A stretch of DNA of 64,000 bases from Synergistaceae bacterium (GTDB taxonomy: Bacteria > Synergistota > Synergistia > Synergistales > Aminobacteriaceae), in the NCBI GenBank assembly GCA_009783355.1, contig WRHH01000010.1:1-64000 (forward strand), in the 5' to 3' direction. Of this stretch, positions 35,346-45,076 are shown piece after piece. The notes under the pieces were generated by a model. That model had not been told where the DNA came from and ran no database searches. It worked only from the letters and a program-made list of their open reading frames with translations. The translations under genes and the position numbers were made by a program. The number at the start of each line of letters is the position of its first letter. Position 1 is the first letter of the stretch.

Positions 35346-37727
35346 ATGAGGATATCCGAACATGTTCTAAATATAGTCCAATTTGACGCGTTGCTGTCGG
35401 TTTACGCCTCGCGTATGAAAAGCGAGATTGGTCTAAATTATCTTAACAGCCTTCAATTCTGCGAGGGGCTAAAACAGCTTGAATTAAGACAGACATTGCT
35501 GAGGGAATGGATAAGTTTCTGCGATAGTAACAATATAGTATGGAATAATAACGTTTCTCCGGTATTGCTGATGCTCAGGAGCGCAAAAAAGAGCGGACTG
35601 CTTACCGGAGAAGAGCTTTTAAAGGTTCGTGATTTTCTGACGCTCGAATCCCGGCTCCGGGAACAGTTGACAGTCGCGCAAAAAGTTTATTTGTCATTTT
35701 CCGCAGTGACCAGAAAGATGAGGGAGTTTTCGTCTGAGATAAAAGCTTTAAGCGTTATTGAAGATTCGGGCAGGCTCTCCGATTCTGCTTCCCAAAAGCT
35801 CAGAGAGCTAAGGGAGAGTTCCGGCATAGTTAAGAGAAACGCCAGAATTTCCGGTCAAAGACTTATTGAAGACGATAAAATTCTGAACATGCTTCAGGAG
35901 CGCGCCCTGGCGTTCAGGGACGGGCGTTTTCTTTTGATTGTAAAACAGGAGAATATAAACCGTTTCCCGGGGTTGTTCGTCGACCGTTCGTCCTCCGGGA
36001 ATTCTGTTTATATGGAGCCTAACGCTCTCACGCCGCTCAATAATAAAATATCAATTTTAGCAAGAGAGGAAAACGAAGAGGAAAGACGTATCCTTGCCAA
36101 TTTGACCCGCCAGCTCTTAGTCAGGGAAGGAGCAATCGAAGAGGCTGAAAATGCCCTCGGCGAGATAGATTTGCTTTGTTCAGCGGACGAGGTGCGGAGC
36201 AAATATCACTGGAACATCCCAATAATAAAACCACAGGTTATGTTTAAGCTTTTTGACGCAAGGCATCCTTTGCTTAAGGAACGGGCGGTCCCTGTCGATG
36301 TGAGCTGCGGCGGAGACGCGTTTAGGCAGCTTATCATAACGGGGCCGAATACAGGAGGAAAAACAGTGGTGTTGAAAAGCGCCGCCGTATGTATTGCGGC
36401 AGCTTGGCTTGGACTTCCGATACCGGCGTCAGAAGGTTCTGTCGTTGGAGCTATAAACTCAATTTATGCGGATATTGGGGACGAACAAAGCATAGAACAG
36501 AACCTTTCCACTTTCAGCGCTCATCTGAAAAATATAATAAACATCCTAAAGGAAGCCGACGGTCATTCTCTCCTGCTGCTGGACGAACTGGGCGCGGGTA
36601 CCGATCCGCAAGAGGGAGGAGCGCTTGGAGTGGCTATACTGGAAGAACTCAGAGTTGCTAACAAAAGCTTAGTCCTTGCAACAACGCACCATAACCCGAT
36701 AAAACAATACGCTCTCACTGCAAGCGGCGTTGAGACAGCCAGCATGGAGTTCAATCCTGAGACTTTTTCACCGACTTACAGGCTCCTTGCCGGGATCCCG
36801 GGGAGGAGCAACGCGATTCTCATAGCTACCGCTTTCGGTATGCCGCGGGGCGTCATAGAAAAAGCTAAAAGAGCGCTCAGCGAGCATGAGATTACGAGCG
36901 AGGAGATGGTTGCCGGGATTCACGAACGCGGCAGGTTGCTGGAGGTGCGGGAAAGAGAATTGCGCGTTCGGGAAAAACAAATGGAAAAGCAAAAGGCTGA
37001 CTATCAGCAAAGAATTTTGGAAATAGAGACGAGACGGGACGAAATTTATTCTGCCGCCGACAAACGCGCCGCAGGCATAATCCATGAGGCGGAGGAAAAA
37101 TCAAAAGCTATGATAAGGGGGCTGGAAGGGGTAGTTAAATCAGCTGCCCATAAGGAAATCAGCTCAAGGCATGACGACGTTGCAAAGTTACGCAGGCTCA
37201 TAGAGAACAGGCATAAGAAGCGAAACGAGAGAATAATTGAAGCGGCGAGAAAGGAACGGGAATTAAAAAACGCTCCTTTTATCCCGCGTGAAGGTATGAC
37301 GGTTCAAGTAGCGGACAGCGGAATGGTCGGAGTTATAGAGAATATAAAAAATGATCGCGCGCAACTAATTGCGGGGTCAATGAAGCTCAACGTCCCGCTG
37401 GAAAATCTTATCCCAACAACAAAAAAAGCCAAAGTAGCCGAGCCTGTTATAGATACATCGGGCGGCATTCGCTATGAGCGCGTTCCAAGTTCATTAATGG
37501 TTAGAGGGATGAATGTCGGGGAAGCTTTGCCATTGACGGCAAATTACTTAGACAGGGCTATGAGAGCAGGGTACTCAAGCGTTATCATAGTTCATGGCAG
37601 GGGAGAAGGGATACTGAGGAGGGAAATACATTCGCTTTGCGCTTCCCTGAAATATATATCCGACTTCAGGCTGGGAGACGCCGATGAGGGCGGATACGGG
37701 GTTACGGTGGTTTCATTCAGGCGATAA
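35346..37727 (+). CDS. mutS2: Endonuclease MutS2
   Basis: A 793-aa MutS2, which suppresses recombination and rescues collided ribosomes in other bacteria. It has the MutS core and lever helices, Walker A TGPNTGGKT, Walker B LLLDELGAGTDPQEG, a long coiled coil, and a C-terminal Smr nuclease domain with VIIVHGRGEGILR. Length is normal. The start fits family N-termini (MRISEHVLNIVQFDALL), though GGAG is unusually close to the ATG. Confidence 0.95.
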   Translation: MRISEHVLNIVQFDALLSVYASRMKSEIGLNYLNSLQFCEGLKQLELRQTLLREWISFCDSNNIVWNNNVSPVLLMLRSAKKSGLLTGEELLKVRDFLTLESRLREQLTVAQKVYLSFSAVTRKMREFSSEIKALSVIEDSGRLSDSASQKLRELRESSGIVKRNARISGQRLIEDDKILNMLQERALAFRDGRFLLIVKQENINRFPGLFVDRSSSGNSVYMEPNALTPLNNKISILAREENEEERRILANLTRQLLVREGAIEEAENALGEIDLLCSADEVRSKYHWNIPIIKPQVMFKLFDARHPLLKERAVPVDVSCGGDAFRQLIITGPNTGGKTVVLKSAAVCIAAAWLGLPIPASEGSVVGAINSIYADIGDEQSIEQNLSTFSAHLKNIINILKEADGHSLLLLDELGAGTDPQEGGALGVAILEELRVANKSLVLATTHHNPIKQYALTASGVETASMEFNPETFSPTYRLLAGIPGRSNAILIATAFGMPRGVIEKAKRALSEHEITSEEMVAGIHERGRLLEVRERELRVREKQMEKQKADYQQRILEIETRRDEIYSAADKRAAGIIHEAEEKSKAMIRGLEGVVKSAAHKEISSRHDDVAKLRRLIENRHKKRNERIIEAARKERELKNAPFIPREGMTVQVADSGMVGVIENIKNDRAQLIAGSMKLNVPLENLIPTTKKAKVAEPVIDTSGGIRYERVPSSLMVRGMNVGEALPLTANYLDRAMRAGYSSVIIVHGRGEGILRREIHSLCASLKYISDFRLGDADEGGYGVTVVSFRR

Positions 37728-37840
37728 TGATCAGCAAAATTAACCTCTCCAAGCTTTAACATACTTCCACATACATTCTGTAGCAGCGGGATATCGTGCG
37801 ATACCAACACAAGGGTCAGTTTTTCCTCGTTTTTAATATG
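37728..37840 (-). pseudogene. Relic of ABC-ATPase 3' end
   Basis: On the minus strand this reads LMLVSHDIPLLQNVCGSMLKLGEVNFAD, a diverged copy of the C-terminus of the peptide ABC ATPase at 38636. The nucleotide match runs from the mutS2 stop to about 37840. Intact and relic copies flank the vapBC pair. Confidence 0.8.
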
Positions 37841-37898
37841 CTGAAATAGTCAATTAAATATCATAATATAGCATCTAATAATTATGCAAGCTTCTTTT

Positions 37899-38312
37899 TT
37901 AAAGTTCTTCAAGTGGATGTAACTTAACGCCTAACTTGGAAAAGTGTTTTTTGTTGAACGTTGCGACTTTAGCTGCGCGGCTTCGCGCCGTTGCTGCAAT
38001 GTAAGCGTCTGGAAACCCTTGTCCTGTTTCTTTTGCTAGCATAATTGCTCCAACTACTAAATCCCTGTCAAGTATTTTCATATTCGGGATAGCCGTCATA
38101 GCCTCAAGGGCTTCCAATATCTTATGGTTAGGCCAGTTGAACCCTTTTTTCAGACTCCACGCCACTTCAAAAAACACAGGCGGCCCTGTTATGAGGTCAA
38201 TTTTTCGTTCTACGCCCGTGCAAAACATTTTCTCGGCAGCTTCACCTTGCGCTTCATCGTCTTCTGCGTAAAATCGTAAGAAAACATTGCTATCTACAAA
38301 TATTTCTTCCAT
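37899..38312 (-). CDS. vapC: VapC-type PIN-domain toxin
   Basis: A 137-aa PIN-domain ribonuclease. The acidic catalytic residues are visible in IFVDSNVFLRF (Asp), FFEVAWSL (Glu), and GQGFPDAYIAATARS (Asp). VapC toxins cut tRNA or rRNA. It follows its AbrB-type antitoxin by two bases. The pair lies between two copies of an ABC-ATPase gene end. Confidence 0.9.
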   Translation of the reverse strand: MEEIFVDSNVFLRFYAEDDEAQGEAAEKMFCTGVERKIDLITGPPVFFEVAWSLKKGFNWPNHKILEALEAMTAIPNMKILDRDLVVGAIMLAKETGQGFPDAYIAATARSRAAKVATFNKKHFSKLGVKLHPLEEL

Positions 38313-38314
38313 AT

Positions 38315-38563
38315 TTAGCTTTCCTTCATAACGTGGTTAACGACATCATCAAGAAAAAGCTCTTCTTCATCTTCAGGAATTTCAACCTTGCCCAGACAAC
38401 CACGCAAAGCAAAGAAATCAACCGGCTTTTTTATTGCAAGCTTATCTTTATATTCTTCCCAGATAACCATATCTCCGGCTTTAATTCCGTATTTTTCCCG
38501 CATAGCCGCCGGAATAGTTACCTGTCCTTTTGTCGAGACCATAAAAAGGTCGGATACATTCAT
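38315..38563 (-). CDS. vapB: AbrB-type antitoxin
   Basis: An 82-aa antitoxin with a SpoVT/AbrB DNA-binding swapped hairpin (MVSTKGQVTIPAAMREKYGI) and an acidic C-terminal tail that would block VapC. The ATG at 38563 follows GGAGAGA; the open frame upstream to 38596 is not needed. Confidence 0.9.
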   Translation of the reverse strand: MNVSDLFMVSTKGQVTIPAAMREKYGIKAGDMVIWEEYKDKLAIKKPVDFFALRGCLGKVEIPEDEEELFLDDVVNHVMKES

Positions 38564-38635
38564 TATCTCTCCTCCTCGTATGAAACAGTAAAACACTATA
38601 CATTAGGTAATACGATATTTTGTAGTATTACATAC

Positions 38636-40033
38636 TTATAATGTTATGTCAACAAAATTAATCTCTCCAAGATGTAAAATTCTGTCGCATACGTGTTGTA
38701 GCAGCGGGATATCGTGCGAAACCAGCATGAGGGTCAAGTTTTCCTCGTCCTTCAGTTTTCGGAGCAGATGAACGATTTTTGTTCGTACAGCTACGTCAAG
38801 CGATGAAACGGGTTCGTCTGCGAGTATCAATTTTGGGGACGTGCTTATTGCCCGCGCTATTGCGACGCGCTGGCGCTCTCCGCCGGAAAGCTCGCGCGGG
38901 TAACGCTCAAGGTATGCGGCAGGCAATTCAACGCGGTCGAGCAACTGCAAAAGCACGTTCCTTTCCGGTCGTTTTTTTGTCTTAATAAACATCGGCTCGC
39001 CAAGAATTTCACGGATACGCATTCGCGGATTCATCGCGGATAAGCTGTCTTGAAAAATCAGCTGCACGCTCTGGCGCTCATTCAATTCATCGCTATATTC
39101 CACTGTGCCGCCGCCCGGTTTTTCAATTCGGCTGAGCTGGCGCAGCAGCGTCGATTTTCCGGCGCCTGAGCGTCCGTATAATCCTAAAGTTTCGCCTTCA
39201 TAAATGTCAAAGCTGATATTACGCAACACAGGCTTGACGCGCCCTGCTGAACTATAATTTTTTGATAGTTTGCCGGCTGATACAAGGCGCTTGGCGCCGG
39301 GGCGCGGCGTTTTCGCGTGGCTATGTTCCGTGAAAGTCGAGTAGTAGATAAGCCGTTTTGTATATGCCTCTTTGGGGTTCTCAAAAATGTCCTGCGGACT
39401 GCCGCTCTCAACGATACTTCCTTTTTCAAGTATGAGTATTCGGCTCGAGTATCTGCGCACAAGCTGCAGGTCGTGCGTGACTAACACTATGGCAGTCCCG
39501 AGTTTACTTTTTATATCAACGAACAACTGCATTATGCCTTCCGCTGAATCGGCGTCGAGAGAGGTTGTAGGCTCGTCGGCGAAAAGAACCTGCGGACGCG
39601 TGGCGAGAGCTATCGCAATTGCCGCCCGCTGTCGCATTCCGCCGCTCAAGTGCATCGGATACTCTCGCGCGTACAGTTCAGGTTCCGGGATCCCTACGAG
39701 CGTTAATAATTCCGTGACAATTGTTTTTCGTTTATCGCTTGACGCTTCAAGTATCTGCTTGCCGACCGGCATGGCGGGGTCAAGCGAGGTCATGGGGTTT
39801 TGCAGGATAATCGACTGAGGTATGTTGCGGGGGAAACTCCCGCTCACCTGTGCATTACTTGGAGGTAACCCGAGTAACGAGCGGCACAATAACGTTTTCC
39901 CGCTGCCCGATTCCCCGACGAGCGCCGTAATTTCGCCGCGCTTTACTGCGAACGATACGCCTTTCAGCGTATCGTCCGCCGCGCCTGCGAATCGAACCCG
40001 TAAATCCGTTACGTCAAGCAATACTTCATTCAT
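38636..40033 (-). CDS. Peptide/nickel ABC transporter, fused double ATPase
   Basis: A 465-aa protein combining the DppD- and DppF-type ATPases in one chain. The first half has GESGSGKT, LSGGMRQR and ADEPTTSLD; the second has GRSGAGKS, LSGGERQR and ADEPVSSLD. It energises import by the two permeases upstream in the operon. Its ATG overlaps the TGA of the binding-protein gene (ATGA). A decayed copy of its 3' end lies 800 bp downstream. Confidence 0.92.
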   Translation of the reverse strand: MNEVLLDVTDLRVRFAGAADDTLKGVSFAVKRGEITALVGESGSGKTLLCRSLLGLPPSNAQVSGSFPRNIPQSIILQNPMTSLDPAMPVGKQILEASSDKRKTIVTELLTLVGIPEPELYAREYPMHLSGGMRQRAAIAIALATRPQVLFADEPTTSLDADSAEGIMQLFVDIKSKLGTAIVLVTHDLQLVRRYSSRILILEKGSIVESGSPQDIFENPKEAYTKRLIYYSTFTEHSHAKTPRPGAKRLVSAGKLSKNYSSAGRVKPVLRNISFDIYEGETLGLYGRSGAGKSTLLRQLSRIEKPGGGTVEYSDELNERQSVQLIFQDSLSAMNPRMRIREILGEPMFIKTKKRPERNVLLQLLDRVELPAAYLERYPRELSGGERQRVAIARAISTSPKLILADEPVSSLDVAVRTKIVHLLRKLKDEENLTLMLVSHDIPLLQHVCDRILHLGEINFVDITL

Positions 40034-41556
40034 TCCAACGTCCACTCATAGACGTTCCAAAATATCCCAACGCCATGATGCCCCAAAGTTGTGCCGCGCG
40101 AAATTCCCTTGAGGTTCGGCTTTGCGACATAAATTGCGTCGATGTATGCAATGAAAGTATATGCCGGATTGCACGCAAATACTTCCTGAAATTCCTTATA
40201 TAGTTTTATCCGTACCGATTTCACGGGCTCGCTGCGCGCTTCCGTGAGGACGCGGTCGACCTCGGGATTGCTGTATCTGCTGTAATTAGCGCCTTTATCC
40301 GTGCCGAACACTTTATATGTGTGATCGTCGGGGTCAAACGGGCTGCCCCAGCCAATCAGGAACGCGAATTGTCCCGCCCAGTCGGTGCGCGCGGCTAATT
40401 CAACCGTGCAATTGACTCCCAGGTCCTGTAAATTTTGTGCTGCGATGGCGGCCATGTTCACGCGCACAGGGTCGGACGGACGGACGCTGATAGCGAACGC
40501 GAGTTGTTGACCTCCCTTTGCGTAGTAGCCGTCGCCGTCTTTTGCCCAGCCTAAAGCTTCGATTGCCGCCTGCGCCTTCGCGGGATTGTATTCGTATTTT
40601 TCGATGTTCCCGTTCACATATTCGCCCTTTTGTATGGGCGACCATGCGGGCTGCCCCTTCCCGAGAAGGACGCTCCGAATAATCGCGTCCCGGTCAATCC
40701 CATAGCTTAGCGCGGCGGGCAATCCGGGGTTGTCCTGCCAGAACTTATTGCCGAAGTTATACAAAATACCGCGATAATCCGCCGTGTCCATTTCATAGAC
40801 TACAAATCCGGCGTTGCCCCTGAACGCTTCTGCATCTAAGGGCGCGACCTGCGCGAGCGTCAGCTCGCCGGATTTCATTTGTAACGCGCGGATGCTGTAA
40901 TTCTCAATAATTTTAAAGATAATGCGTTCAATTTTCGGCGCCCCGAGATAAAAGCCATCGAATTTTTCGAGAACAATGCTTTGTCCCATATCCCAATCGA
41001 CCAGCTTATACGGCCCCGCGCCAATAGGGTTTCGGTTATAGTCTGAAGTTGTGACATCCTGTCCGTCCAGAATGTGCTTTGGAAGAATTCCTATTGAAAG
41101 GTAATCCGGCAACGCAACGTTAGGCGCTTTAAGCTTTATTATTACTGTCAAGTCGTCGAGTGCATCGATACTCTCGATTTCCTCGAAATTGGACATAATT
41201 TCAGAGCCGTTGTCGAGGTTCATTATAGTTTCGATGGTGAACTTCACATCCGCGCAAGTGAGCGGCTTTCCGTCATGGAAAGTAAGGCGCTCTCTTAATT
41301 TGAAGGTGTAAGTCATCGTTGCCTCGTCGTATGTCCATGACGAGGCGAGCCCTGGAATAACGTTATTATCCGCGTCATGCGCGGTCAATCCCGCGAAAAG
41401 CAGCGAGTTTATTTCTCCATGCTCATATAGCGCGGGGTTTATTGCCGTGTAATTCCCCGAGCCGTATATTATCTCTGACGGCAAGCCGCCCTCTCCGGTT
41501 ACTGCGCCGCAGAAAACCGACATTGTAAACAGCACTGTCATAATGATTTTTTTCAT
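40030..41556 (-). CDS. Peptide/nickel ABC transporter, binding protein
   Basis: A 508-aa family 5 extracellular solute-binding protein with a signal peptide (ending near AVTGEG), the family opening around NPALYEHGEINSLLFAGL and the conserved LRERLTFHDGKPLTCADV. Ligand could be a peptide, nickel chelate or similar; it cannot be told from sequence. It lies 15 bp after the DppC-type permease gene. Confidence 0.92.
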   Translation of the reverse strand: MKKIIMTVLFTMSVFCGAVTGEGGLPSEIIYGSGNYTAINPALYEHGEINSLLFAGLTAHDADNNVIPGLASSWTYDEATMTYTFKLRERLTFHDGKPLTCADVKFTIETIMNLDNGSEIMSNFEEIESIDALDDLTVIIKLKAPNVALPDYLSIGILPKHILDGQDVTTSDYNRNPIGAGPYKLVDWDMGQSIVLEKFDGFYLGAPKIERIIFKIIENYSIRALQMKSGELTLAQVAPLDAEAFRGNAGFVVYEMDTADYRGILYNFGNKFWQDNPGLPAALSYGIDRDAIIRSVLLGKGQPAWSPIQKGEYVNGNIEKYEYNPAKAQAAIEALGWAKDGDGYYAKGGQQLAFAISVRPSDPVRVNMAAIAAQNLQDLGVNCTVELAARTDWAGQFAFLIGWGSPFDPDDHTYKVFGTDKGANYSRYSNPEVDRVLTEARSEPVKSVRIKLYKEFQEVFACNPAYTFIAYIDAIYVAKPNLKGISRGTTLGHHGVGIFWNVYEWTLE

Positions 41557-41571
41557 CGTATACTGATCTCC

Positions 41572-42378
41572 TTATTCATGCAAAGAATTAATTACCCGGA
41601 AATATTCACCGATATTTGCAACGCAAACGAGCGTAGATACGAGAAATATTCCCGGTATAAGAATTATCCACCAGCTGTTGGTGAGAAGCGCGTCCTGTGA
41701 AAGCGACATAAGGCTTCCCCAAGAAACAACGGTCGTCGGCAGCCCTATACCCATAAAGCTGAGCGTGGCCTCGGTTGAGATTGCGCCGCCTATGTTGCTG
41801 ACGACCATGAACAATATTGCGGGGAAAAAATTCGGCAGAAGGTGCCGCCTTGCGACGTAAAAGAAAGCTCCTCCCATATGCTGCGCCGACAGCACATATT
41901 CCACGCGGCGCACTCGCAGCGCTTCGGTCCTTACCATTTTAGCAACGGTCATCCACGAGGTAAGCCCTATGACAAGCGCAATTGACGTCGCGCTCGGCTT
42001 GCCAATTATCGCCTGAATTGTTACGACGTATAGTATTGACGGTATGCTAAGGAGCAACTCGATGAAGCGCATTAAAACCGCGTCCGCCGCCCTTCCAGCG
42101 AGCCCTGCAGCCGCGCCGTATACAATAGCTATCAGCGTAGACAACACGGTCGCAAGCGCGCCGATATAGAGCGACACTCTGCCGCCATGACATATCATAT
42201 TGAAAAGGTCTCTTCCAAGCGGGTCGGTTCCAAAGAAATGCGCATCCGACGGCGGCATGCTGAGAGCGTCTCCATCCATCCTCGTTGCCGAGCCGGTAAA
42301 GAATGGAACCGCGATGCACAAGGCCGTTGTCATAATAAGCGTAAGCGCTGAGTATACGGGGAATTTCGCTGCTCTCAT
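41572..42378 (-). CDS. Peptide/nickel ABC transporter, DppC-type permease
   Basis: A 268-aa inner-membrane permease with about six membrane segments. It has the N-terminal FFGTDPLGRDLFNMICHG segment that marks DppC/OppC proteins, and the cytoplasmic EAA loop (ALRVRRVEYVLSAQHMGG). Its ATG overlaps the end of the DppB-type gene by 4 bp. Confidence 0.92.
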   Translation of the reverse strand: MRAAKFPVYSALTLIMTTALCIAVPFFTGSATRMDGDALSMPPSDAHFFGTDPLGRDLFNMICHGGRVSLYIGALATVLSTLIAIVYGAAAGLAGRAADAVLMRFIELLLSIPSILYVVTIQAIIGKPSATSIALVIGLTSWMTVAKMVRTEALRVRRVEYVLSAQHMGGAFFYVARRHLLPNFFPAILFMVVSNIGGAISTEATLSFMGIGLPTTVVSWGSLMSLSQDALLTNSWWIILIPGIFLVSTLVCVANIGEYFRVINSLHE

Positions 42379-43364
42379 AATCTCACATGTTCCTGTTTTA
42401 ACGCGAGCTCGTGCCTCATAGCGGGGTCAAGGCGCGCGGATATTTCCTGTCCGAGGATGCCTGCGCAGATCACGGCAAAGCCCGTCAAAAGAGTTATCAC
42501 GGAAAGCGTGTTGTAATCTTTATACCGGACGGACTCGAGCGCGAGAGTTCCAAGCCCCGGGTAGCTGAATACGAGCTCAGTTATGTATGTTCCGGCTATT
42601 ATGTGCGGTATGGAAATTGACATTATTGTAATGAGCGCGGGCAGACAGTTGCGCAGACAGTGGCGGTAAAGAATCCGCGACATTGACAGCCGCTTCACCC
42701 GCAGCAGAAGCACATAATCCTTGTGAAGCTCGTCAATCAATTTATTTCGCAGAATATGGGCGTAATACCACAAATGTGACAGCGTCAGTGTGAATACGGG
42801 CAGAATCAAGTGGCGTATGCGGTCTCCTATATCATGTTTATGTCCTACCGAATATGCCCCTCCCGAGGGTAAAATTTTCAAATTAAGCGAGAATATAAGG
42901 ATACACAGGACAGCAACAAAGAATGTCGGAATCAAGCTGCTGACTATCCCTATCTTACATGCGACGGCGTCGATAACGCCGCCCTCTCTCCGCGCGCAGA
43001 ACACCGCGAGCAACGTCGACAAAGCGAAGGTTAAAACATAAGCAATACCGCCAAGAAGCAGCGTGTTGAACCATAAGTCTTTGATAACGCCGCTTACAGG
43101 TCGTTTGTAAATATATGAAATTCCAAAGTCGCCCCTCAGGACATTTTTTGCCCATGCCAAGTATTGCTCCGCAACGGGCCTGTCGAGCGACAACCTACTC
43201 ATCGCCGCCTCTTTCTGCTCAATAGACATACGATCAAGCGCATCCCCGTAATACGCGGCGAGCGGCTCCCCGGGCGAAAGCCGGGAGAGCGCGAACACGA
43301 CAATCGACAGCATTAGCATAAAAACCATTAACTGAACTAACTTGGATAGAAAGTTTGCGATCAA
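42375..43364 (-). CDS. Peptide/nickel ABC transporter, DppB-type permease
   Basis: A 329-aa permease with six or more membrane segments, LSPGEPLAAYYG near the N-terminus and the EAA loop AGTYITELVFSYPGLG typical of DppB/OppB. It is the first gene of the permease-permease-binding protein-ATPase operon. Its promoter region holds the long heptamer arrays at 43461-43619. Confidence 0.92.
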   Translation of the reverse strand: MIANFLSKLVQLMVFMLMLSIVVFALSRLSPGEPLAAYYGDALDRMSIEQKEAAMSRLSLDRPVAEQYLAWAKNVLRGDFGISYIYKRPVSGVIKDLWFNTLLLGGIAYVLTFALSTLLAVFCARREGGVIDAVACKIGIVSSLIPTFFVAVLCILIFSLNLKILPSGGAYSVGHKHDIGDRIRHLILPVFTLTLSHLWYYAHILRNKLIDELHKDYVLLLRVKRLSMSRILYRHCLRNCLPALITIMSISIPHIIAGTYITELVFSYPGLGTLALESVRYKDYNTLSVITLLTGFAVICAGILGQEISARLDPAMRHELALKQEHVRL

Positions 43365-43757
43365 ACCAATAAGACCCCGCTCCGTATCGTGTATTTTTAT
43401 GCTTTTAATATAGATTGACGTTAAAGGATGTGCAAGCCTAGTGGGGGGATAAAAACAGTTAGGAGTGAGGAGTGAGGAGTGAGGAGTGAGGAGTGAGGAG
43501 TTAACTACTAACTACTAACTACTAACTACTAACTACTAACTACTAACTACTAACTACTAACTACTAACTACTAACTACTAACTACTAACTACTAACTACT
43601 AACTACTAACTACTAACTATTTTTCTTTTATCTCGCCGCTCGCCACTATCCTTTCCAATTCTCTCCATTGCGTTTATAATTTGAATACTTAATTGAGATA
43701 TTAAATTCATAAATATTTGCGACTTATTTATAAATTTAATAGAGGGGGTTTATATCA
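43365..43757. other. Divergent promoter region holding heptamer arrays
   Basis: No gene is seen. Apart from the arrays it holds about 95 bp before dppB-type gene and about 135 bp of AT-rich DNA before the RCC1 gene, which must carry the two promoters. Confidence 0.5.
43461..43619. repeat. Two abutting heptamer arrays, 6 and about 17 copies
   Basis: Six copies of AGGAGTG (43461-43502, last AGGAGTT) join directly to about 16.7 perfect copies of AACTACT (43503-43619). It is the longest array in the window and lies between the divergent starts of the peptide transporter and the RCC1-repeat gene. Confidence 0.97.
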
Positions 43758-44912
43758 GTGAAAAGTAACGTAAGAAAACCGGTAGTGAAAAGTTACGTAG
43801 GTAATATGGTGAGACTGTCGGTATGGGCGTTTGTGTTGATGCTGATATATATTTTCAGCTCGGAGTTTAGCGTTTGCTTCGTGCCGCGTACTACCATCAT
43901 CAATGCCCCAAAGGGCAAAAACTGGTTGTCGATTTCCTCGCGCTACCAACATACAGTGGCCATAAAAACTGACGGCAGCCTCTGGGTGTGGGGAAGAAAT
44001 GATTGCGGTCAGCTGGGCAACGGCACGACGACAAGCCGAAACACGCCAGTACAAGTGGGAACTGGGACTGACTGGTCGTCGGTTTCCGCAGGCTCTTATC
44101 ACACGATAGCCATAAAAACAGACGGCAGCCTCTGGGCGTGGGGAAGAAATGATTTCGGACAGCTTGACGAAGGTGCGATGACTAATCGCATCACGCCTGT
44201 ACGAGTAGGAACTGGGACTGACTGGTCATCAGTTTCCGCGGGTTACCTTCATACAATGGTCATGAAAACAGACGGCAGTCTCTGGGCGTGGGGAAGAAAT
44301 GATTGCGGTCAGCTGGGCGACGGCACGACGACAAGCCGCAGCGCGCCCGTACGAGTGGGGATGGAGACTGACTGGGCGTCGATTACAGCAGGCGAATATC
44401 ATACGATAGCCATAAAAACAGACGGTAGCCTTTGGGCTTGGGGAAGAAATAACTACGGCCAGCTAGGCGACGGCACGAGGACTAACCGTAACGCGCCCGA
44501 ACAAGTGGGGACGGAAACTGACTGGTTGTCGGCTACATCAGGTTATTATAACACTTTAGCCATAAAAACAAACGGCAGCCTCTGGGCGTGGGGATATAAT
44601 TTTCACGGTCAGCTGGGCGACGGCACAACGACTAACCGCAACGCGCCCGTAAGAGTAGGAACAGAGAATGACTGGTCGTCGGTTGCCATAGGCGAATTTC
44701 ACACAATAGCCATAAAAACGGACGGCAGCCTCTGGGCGTGGGGAAATAATAGTAGTGGACAGCTGGGCGACGGCACGACGACAGCCCGTAACGCGCCCAT
44801 ACGAGTAGGAACGGAGAGTGATTGGGCGGCTGTTTCAGTGGGCATTTTTAGCACGATAGCCAAAAAAACAGACGGCAGCTTATGGGTATGGGGAGAGAAA
44901 TATTACAAATAG
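43758..44912 (+). CDS. RCC1-repeat propeller protein, amber-truncated
   Basis: A GTG start after GAGGGGG gives a 384-aa protein with an N-terminal membrane or signal segment (LSVWAFVLMLIYIFSS) and seven RCC1 units, each [23 protein letters not shown]. The seventh unit ends K-TAG where every other unit has GQ. The same frame continues QLGDG-like, LGDGMGVTCAPILAGFN, to a TAA at 45033-45035. A single CAG-to-TAG change thus removes the last 40 residues and leaves the seven-bladed propeller unclosed. It is related to the RCC1 part of the protein at 50921. Confidence 0.8.
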   Translation: MKSNVRKPVVKSYVGNMVRLSVWAFVLMLIYIFSSEFSVCFVPRTTIINAPKGKNWLSISSRYQHTVAIKTDGSLWVWGRNDCGQLGNGTTTSRNTPVQVGTGTDWSSVSAGSYHTIAIKTDGSLWAWGRNDFGQLDEGAMTNRITPVRVGTGTDWSSVSAGYLHTMVMKTDGSLWAWGRNDCGQLGDGTTTSRSAPVRVGMETDWASITAGEYHTIAIKTDGSLWAWGRNNYGQLGDGTRTNRNAPEQVGTETDWLSATSGYYNTLAIKTNGSLWAWGYNFHGQLGDGTTTNRNAPVRVGTENDWSSVAIGEFHTIAIKTDGSLWAWGNNSSGQLGDGTTTARNAPIRVGTESDWAAVSVGIFSTIAKKTDGSLWVWGEKYYK

Positions 44913-45076
44913 TTAGGCGACGGTATGGGCGTAACCTGCGCTCCTATCTTGGCGGGTTTCAACAGTGACTTCAACATCGCCGTCAAAACTTTGTATCTGT
45001 TATACAGGAAAACCGGCGCTTTGGGCAGTGATTAATGATTAAGATATATTGAGAAGGCAGAGTAAAACATAGCTGC

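Noticed and set aside
27549-45035. Recoding of TAG to a sense codon, suggested by two in-frame amber codons
   Set aside because: Conserved genes such as purF, pyrE, the class I aminotransferase and the TamB-like gene end in TAG at their expected lengths, so TAG is a normal stop here.
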